Shown: positions 61,432 through 64,000 of the stretch, one piece after another
How the letters are laid out: the number at the start of each line of letters is the position of its first letter
How positions within the stretch are numbered: the stretch's first letter is position 1
The notes under the pieces: generated by a model
What the model was told of the DNA's origin: nothing
The model's input: only the letters and a program-made list of their open reading frames with translations
The model's database searches: none
NCBI GenBank assembly: GCA_047518005.1
Contig: JAKZRT010000065.1
Location: forward strand, 1-64,000
Length of the DNA stretch: 64,000 bases
Direction of reading: 5' to 3'
DNA from: JAKZRT01 sp047518005
Lineage (GTDB): Bacteria; Pseudomonadota; Alphaproteobacteria; Rhodobacterales; Rhodobacteraceae
Made by a program: the position numbers and the translations under genes

Positions 61432-62133
61432 CTACAGATAATTGTCGATTTTCCCCTCGACGTTTTCGGCAAATTCCCAAAGCCTCTCGCAGGTTTCTTC
61501 CAGTTCGCCAAAACGTCTGGCGGGCACCGCGATAATGTCGCTGTCACCGGCACCGCGCATTCCGCGCACCAGCCGCAGCATCTTTGACAGCATCGGCTTC
61601 AATTCCTGTGCGAATTCCTGGGTGAACCCCTGCAGGGCAATCTGCATTGTCTGGCGCACCTGTTCCGAGGCGTCCATACCGCGCCGCAACTGCGACTTTT
61701 CAATCGCGTTGACGACCGCGCGGTGCAGCCACGCGGGATCGAGCGAGTCTTTCAGTATGTAATCGCTGCACCCGGCCTTGAGCGCCGCCACGGCCACGGT
61801 TGTCTGGGCAATACCGGCGATCATGATCGTCGCGGCAAAGCAATTCTTGGGATGGCGCTTGATCAGTTCCAGCGCCCGCAATCCGTCACCGTCGTCCAGA
61901 CGATAGTCGATAAAAATCAGGTCAAATTCCGCTGCATCCAGCGCCACGCGCATTTCCGCCAGAGAATCGGCATCGGTAAATTCCAGGGTCAGCCCCGACT
62001 TATCGCAGAATGATTTCAACCTTCGGCGATCGATCTCGTTGTCGTCGATAATCAGCGCCTTGCGGCGGTCAGGAAAAATCTCGGCCATAAGGCTCGACTG
62101 CTGTTGTGACCTGACGCTTTGAACCATAGTCAT
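61432..62133 (-). CDS. receiver-domain response regulator with helical output
   Basis: 233 residues. A CheY-like receiver has acidic residues in LIIDDNEIDRRRLK, the phospho-acceptor Asp 76 in IFIDYRLDDGDG, and Lys 128 in DYILKDS. The last 90 residues are helical (EQVRQTMQIALQGFTQEFAQ) and do not match a known DNA-binding domain, so the output may be protein contact. ATG 62133 follows AAGGGAT. A near-consensus CtrA site lies 50 bases upstream. Confidence 0.85.
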   Translation of the reverse strand: MTMVQSVRSQQQSSLMAEIFPDRRKALIIDDNEIDRRRLKSFCDKSGLTLEFTDADSLAEMRVALDAAEFDLIFIDYRLDDGDGLRALELIKRHPKNCFAATIMIAGIAQTTVAVAALKAGCSDYILKDSLDPAWLHRAVVNAIEKSQLRRGMDASEQVRQTMQIALQGFTQEFAQELKPMLSKMLRLVRGMRGAGDSDIIAVPARRFGELEETCERLWEFAENVEGKIDNYL

Positions 62134-62182
62134 CTCGTTTATCCCTTGCAGCCAACTGGGAATAATTCCTACCGCTGGCGCG

Positions 62183-62197
62183 TTAACAATTGGATAA
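62183..62197 (-). promoter_or_regulatory. CtrA-like box ahead of the response regulator
   Basis: TTAA-CAATTGG-ATAA matches TTAA-N7-TTAA with one mismatch, and on the minus strand reads TTAT-CCAATTG-TTAAC. It lies 50 bases upstream of ATG 62133. Confidence 0.45.
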
Positions 62198-62571
62198 AGT
62201 GACCGTGGGGCAAGTCTGGGTTGTCCCGGGAAACGTGGCGAATGCAAGCGTTCGAATTTGCCAGGCTCCAAGATCAAAGTTAACGCGGCAGGGATTTTCA
62301 CGCCTGTACGGGCATCAATCTTGGGTTGATTCGGTCCGAAATTCGCGGCGAAAAAAAGGCGGATATCGCGCCATCGGTGAACCAACGGTAAATTTATTCT
62401 GCGGAAACTGTTTGTTTCCGGTTCCAAGGATGCAGCACTGCCGTGTCACACCGCCGCCACGATTGACCCCGATCCTGGAACCAATCCAGAGCGATGTACT
62501 GTCCAAAGGGACATGTCTTTTCTCAAATATGCCGATAATCACTGAAAAACCGTTGCCAATCAGGAAACCAG

Positions 62572-62587
62572 TTAAGAATTCGTTAAC
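62572..62587 (+). promoter_or_regulatory. CtrA box in the Hint-gene promoter region
   Basis: TTAA-GAATTCG-TTAAC is a perfect CtrA match. It lies 250 bases upstream of the Hint-domain gene, so if it activates that gene the transcript has a leader of around 220 bases. Confidence 0.65.
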
Positions 62588-62837
62588 GCAAACTGCCCCA
62601 GATATTTCGCGAGTCTCGGAAAATCTTGCCCAATTTTTGCCACAATCCTCGGGCTTCTAGGGGTCAGTTTCGGCGTCCGGACAGTCCGGTTGGGGCGCTG
62701 AGTAACGAGTTAACGAGGCGCCGGGAGGCCGGTGCTAGCTGAAAATGGGGGCAGCGTGTCCCCGAAGGGCAGCCAATATTCGATAGGCCCGCCTGACACG
62801 CTTCTCAAATTCAGCGACAGTAAAAGGGACACGTTCT

Positions 62838-63377
62838 ATGACTGGACTTGAACAGGACTTTGGGATCCTTGAGCGTGTTTCTGCTGCTGTCGCAAATGCC
62901 CCGGCGCCTCAGGCTAAACAAGCACTGCGACCGAAACCCAAAGCCCGCATTTGGAACCTTCCGGGGATCTATTCCGGGACCAGGATTTCAACAAGTTTTG
63001 GCGAGGTACCGGCGCATCTGATCCGGGTGCGCGACGAACTTCGGACCCGCGACGGTTCATACAAACGCGTGCTTCGCATCGACGAATACAAGCTTGATGC
63101 TGACTTTCTGTCGCAACACCCCGAGGCCCGCCCGATCCGGTTCTCGACCCGGTCGCGCGGCGCTCGGACCACCGGCAACGACGTTCTGCTGTCGCCGGGC
63201 CAGTCTGTTCTGGCCCGCGGAAAGAGTGGGAAAGAGACGCTGCGCCTGGCGTCTGAGTTTTTGGATCAGCCGGGGGTACCGCCCAACACATCAGGTCCGT
63301 CTTCGTATTTTGTCTTCCACCTTGGTGAGGCTGCGCTTGTCAGAGCCGAGGGGATGTGGGTCTCGTTGGGCGAATAG
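62838..63377 (+). CDS. Hint-domain protein, probably inactive
   Basis: 179 residues. IYSGTRISTSFGEVPAHLIR and VRDELRTRDGSYKRVLRIDE, with FLSQHPEARPIRF and DVLLSPGQSVLARG, match the Hint_2 domain common in Rhodobacteraceae. The protein has no cysteine at all, and the usual SPxH is SPGQ, so self-cleavage is unlikely. It has no signal peptide. Its role is unknown. AAAGGGA precedes ATG 62838. A strong terminator follows. Confidence 0.82.
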   Translation: MTGLEQDFGILERVSAAVANAPAPQAKQALRPKPKARIWNLPGIYSGTRISTSFGEVPAHLIRVRDELRTRDGSYKRVLRIDEYKLDADFLSQHPEARPIRFSTRSRGARTTGNDVLLSPGQSVLARGKSGKETLRLASEFLDQPGVPPNTSGPSSYFVFHLGEAALVRAEGMWVSLGE

Positions 63378-63390
63378 ATGACCCGCTAGC

Positions 63391-63426
63391 GGGGCGGGAC
63401 GCCATGTCTGGATGGCAACCCGCCCC
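63391..63426 (+). terminator. terminator of the Hint gene
   Basis: GGGGCGGG (63391-63398) pairs with CCCGCCCC (63419-63426), with an inner GCCAT/ATGGC stem. It lies 14 bases past the stop. Confidence 0.82.
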
Positions 63427-63443
63427 TCAATGTTTTCTGGCGG

Positions 63444-63560
63444 TCAGGGCACAATCCTGACGCCATCGACAGTCAGCCCAATCCGAGGGTATCGGTTCAG
63501 GGCTTTGCGAAGGCGGCGCTGCACGCGGTTTTCGCTGGGGCAAGTCAGGCGCGGCGGACC
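63444..63560 (-). pseudogene. 38-codon coding-like remnant
   Basis: A minus-strand frame between a TAG at 63561-63563 and a TGA at 63444-63446 reads CPSENRVQRRLRKALNRYPR followed by IGLTVDGVRIVP. The composition is protein-like with a basic helix, but no start codon or ribosome site is present. It may be the end of a deleted gene. Not recognised. Confidence 0.28.
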
Positions 63561-63588
63561 CTAGTCAGCCGCCGCGCCGGGCTTCACT

Positions 63589-64000
63589 TCAGGTCACAAA
63601 CACCCGCTCGACCACCCACCAGGCACCGATAGCACCGATCAGGACCGATGCGGGTCGCGCGATCCATGGGTCATAGAACCAACGCCGCCCGAACCACAGC
63701 CCCACCAGGAACCAGGCCGCCGCGATCACCGAAAGCTGGCCCGCCTCGACGCCCAGGTTAAAGCCGATGAGGCTGACCAGAAACTGCCCCTGCGCCAGCC
63801 CGATATCGCCCAGCACGCTGGCAAACCCCAGACCGTGCAACAGCCCAAAGCCGAAAACAACCGCCGTGCGCCCGCGCCCCAGATCGCCGCCGCGCAGGTT
63901 CTCGACGGCCACGAAAACGATCGAGGCGGCGATCAGCGGTTCGACGATTGCCGCCGGAACCGAGATAATTCCCAGGGCTGCCACCGCCAGCGTCACCGTA
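63589..64000 (-). CDS. HupE/UreJ-family membrane protein, 3' part
   Basis: At least 135 residues in frame to the right edge, all membrane. GFGLLHGLGFASVLGDIGLA is the HupE/UreJ histidine-containing motif, and FNLGVEAGQLSVIAAAW follows. Such proteins are linked to nickel or to uncharacterised transport. The start lies beyond the window. Confidence 0.83.
   Translation of the reverse strand, partial: TVTLAVAALGIISVPAAIVEPLIAASIVFVAVENLRGGDLGRGRTAVVFGFGLLHGLGFASVLGDIGLAQGQFLVSLIGFNLGVEAGQLSVIAAAWFLVGLWFGRRWFYDPWIARPASVLIGAIGAWWVVERVFVT

Larger units (their letters stand above)
62134..62837. other. long intergenic region with CtrA-type and palindromic sites
   Basis: About 700 bases hold no supportable gene and are less GC-rich than the genes around them. 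It carries a near-consensus CtrA site at 62183-62197, a perfect one at 62572-62587, the palindrome CCGGACAGTCCGG at 62677-62689, and a TAACGAG direct repeat at 62703-62717. It probably contains the divergent promoters of the response regulator and the Hint gene and a long leader. Confidence 0.6.

Overview
This is a GC-rich window from an alphaproteobacterial chromosome, most likely Rhodobacterales (Roseobacter group). The signs are an F0 operon with a split b/b' subunit pair (atpI-B-E-F'-F), a crotonyl-CoA carboxylase/reductase and ethylmalonyl-CoA mutase pair, a LuxR/LuxI pair with CtrA-type TTAA-N7-TTAA sites, a VPLPA-CTERM protein, an HvrA-like H-NS protein, a Hint-domain protein, and a GC-rich dispersed repeat ending in CCGGAGT. 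No rRNA, CRISPR array, prophage or complete insertion sequence was seen. One tRNA gene, tRNA-Met(CAT), is present.

Layout. 1-7 kb is accessory and decayed: a winged-helix protein, an N-terminally shortened VPLPA-CTERM gene, azoreductase with a frameshifted divergent lysR, a DMT exporter, arsR, and an AT-richer HNH nuclease between arsR and a 90-bp arsR fragment. 7-10 kb is the F0 ATP synthase operon. 10-17 kb holds regulators and housekeeping genes (HxlR regulator, OmpA lipoprotein, AraC-alkyltransferase, nth, adenosine-kinase-like pfkB, cold-shock and universal-stress proteins, NifU, tsaB, rimI). 18-27 kb holds a BMP-type nucleoside ABC importer, ornithine cyclodeaminase plus arginase with a divergent Lrp regulator, and a TSUP exporter paired with a TIGR02186 membrane protein. 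27-31 kb is a quorum-sensing block (71-aa ORF, luxR, luxI, helicase). 30.6-35.5 kb carries ccr, a plsB-like acyltransferase and ecm. 35.6-44 kb is H-NS/deoD, a DUF1989 protein, and then a long translation-linked operon (ffh, three GNATs, chorismate mutase, rpsP, rimM, trmD, rplS, rpmE). 44-51 kb has a UPF0173 hydrolase, tadA, rluB, terC, a helical unknown, a DUF2927 lipoprotein, a sugar kinase, a frameshifted dtd and tRNA-Met. 51-57 kb is an oligopeptide ABC importer. 57-61.4 kb is a fused E1 dehydrogenase, glutaryl-CoA dehydrogenase and a divergent LysR. 61.4-64 kb holds a receiver protein, a Hint-domain protein with a long leader, and the end of a HupE-like gene.

How it fits together. GcdH makes crotonyl-CoA, and Ccr and Ecm move it through the ethylmalonyl-CoA pathway. 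Arginase and ornithine cyclodeaminase would turn arginine into proline under the adjacent Lrp regulator. The luxR leader, the receiver gene and the Hint gene each have a CtrA-like site, so quorum sensing and the CtrA phosphorelay may meet here. The least explained items are the 71-aa ORF overlapping luxR, an 18-bp palindrome found at two loci, the 125-residue acidic tail of ribosomal protein S16, and several single-gene frameshifts in short repeats. Start codons were chosen by eye from Shine-Dalgarno spacing and family N-termini. Functions rest on recognised motifs, not on database searches.
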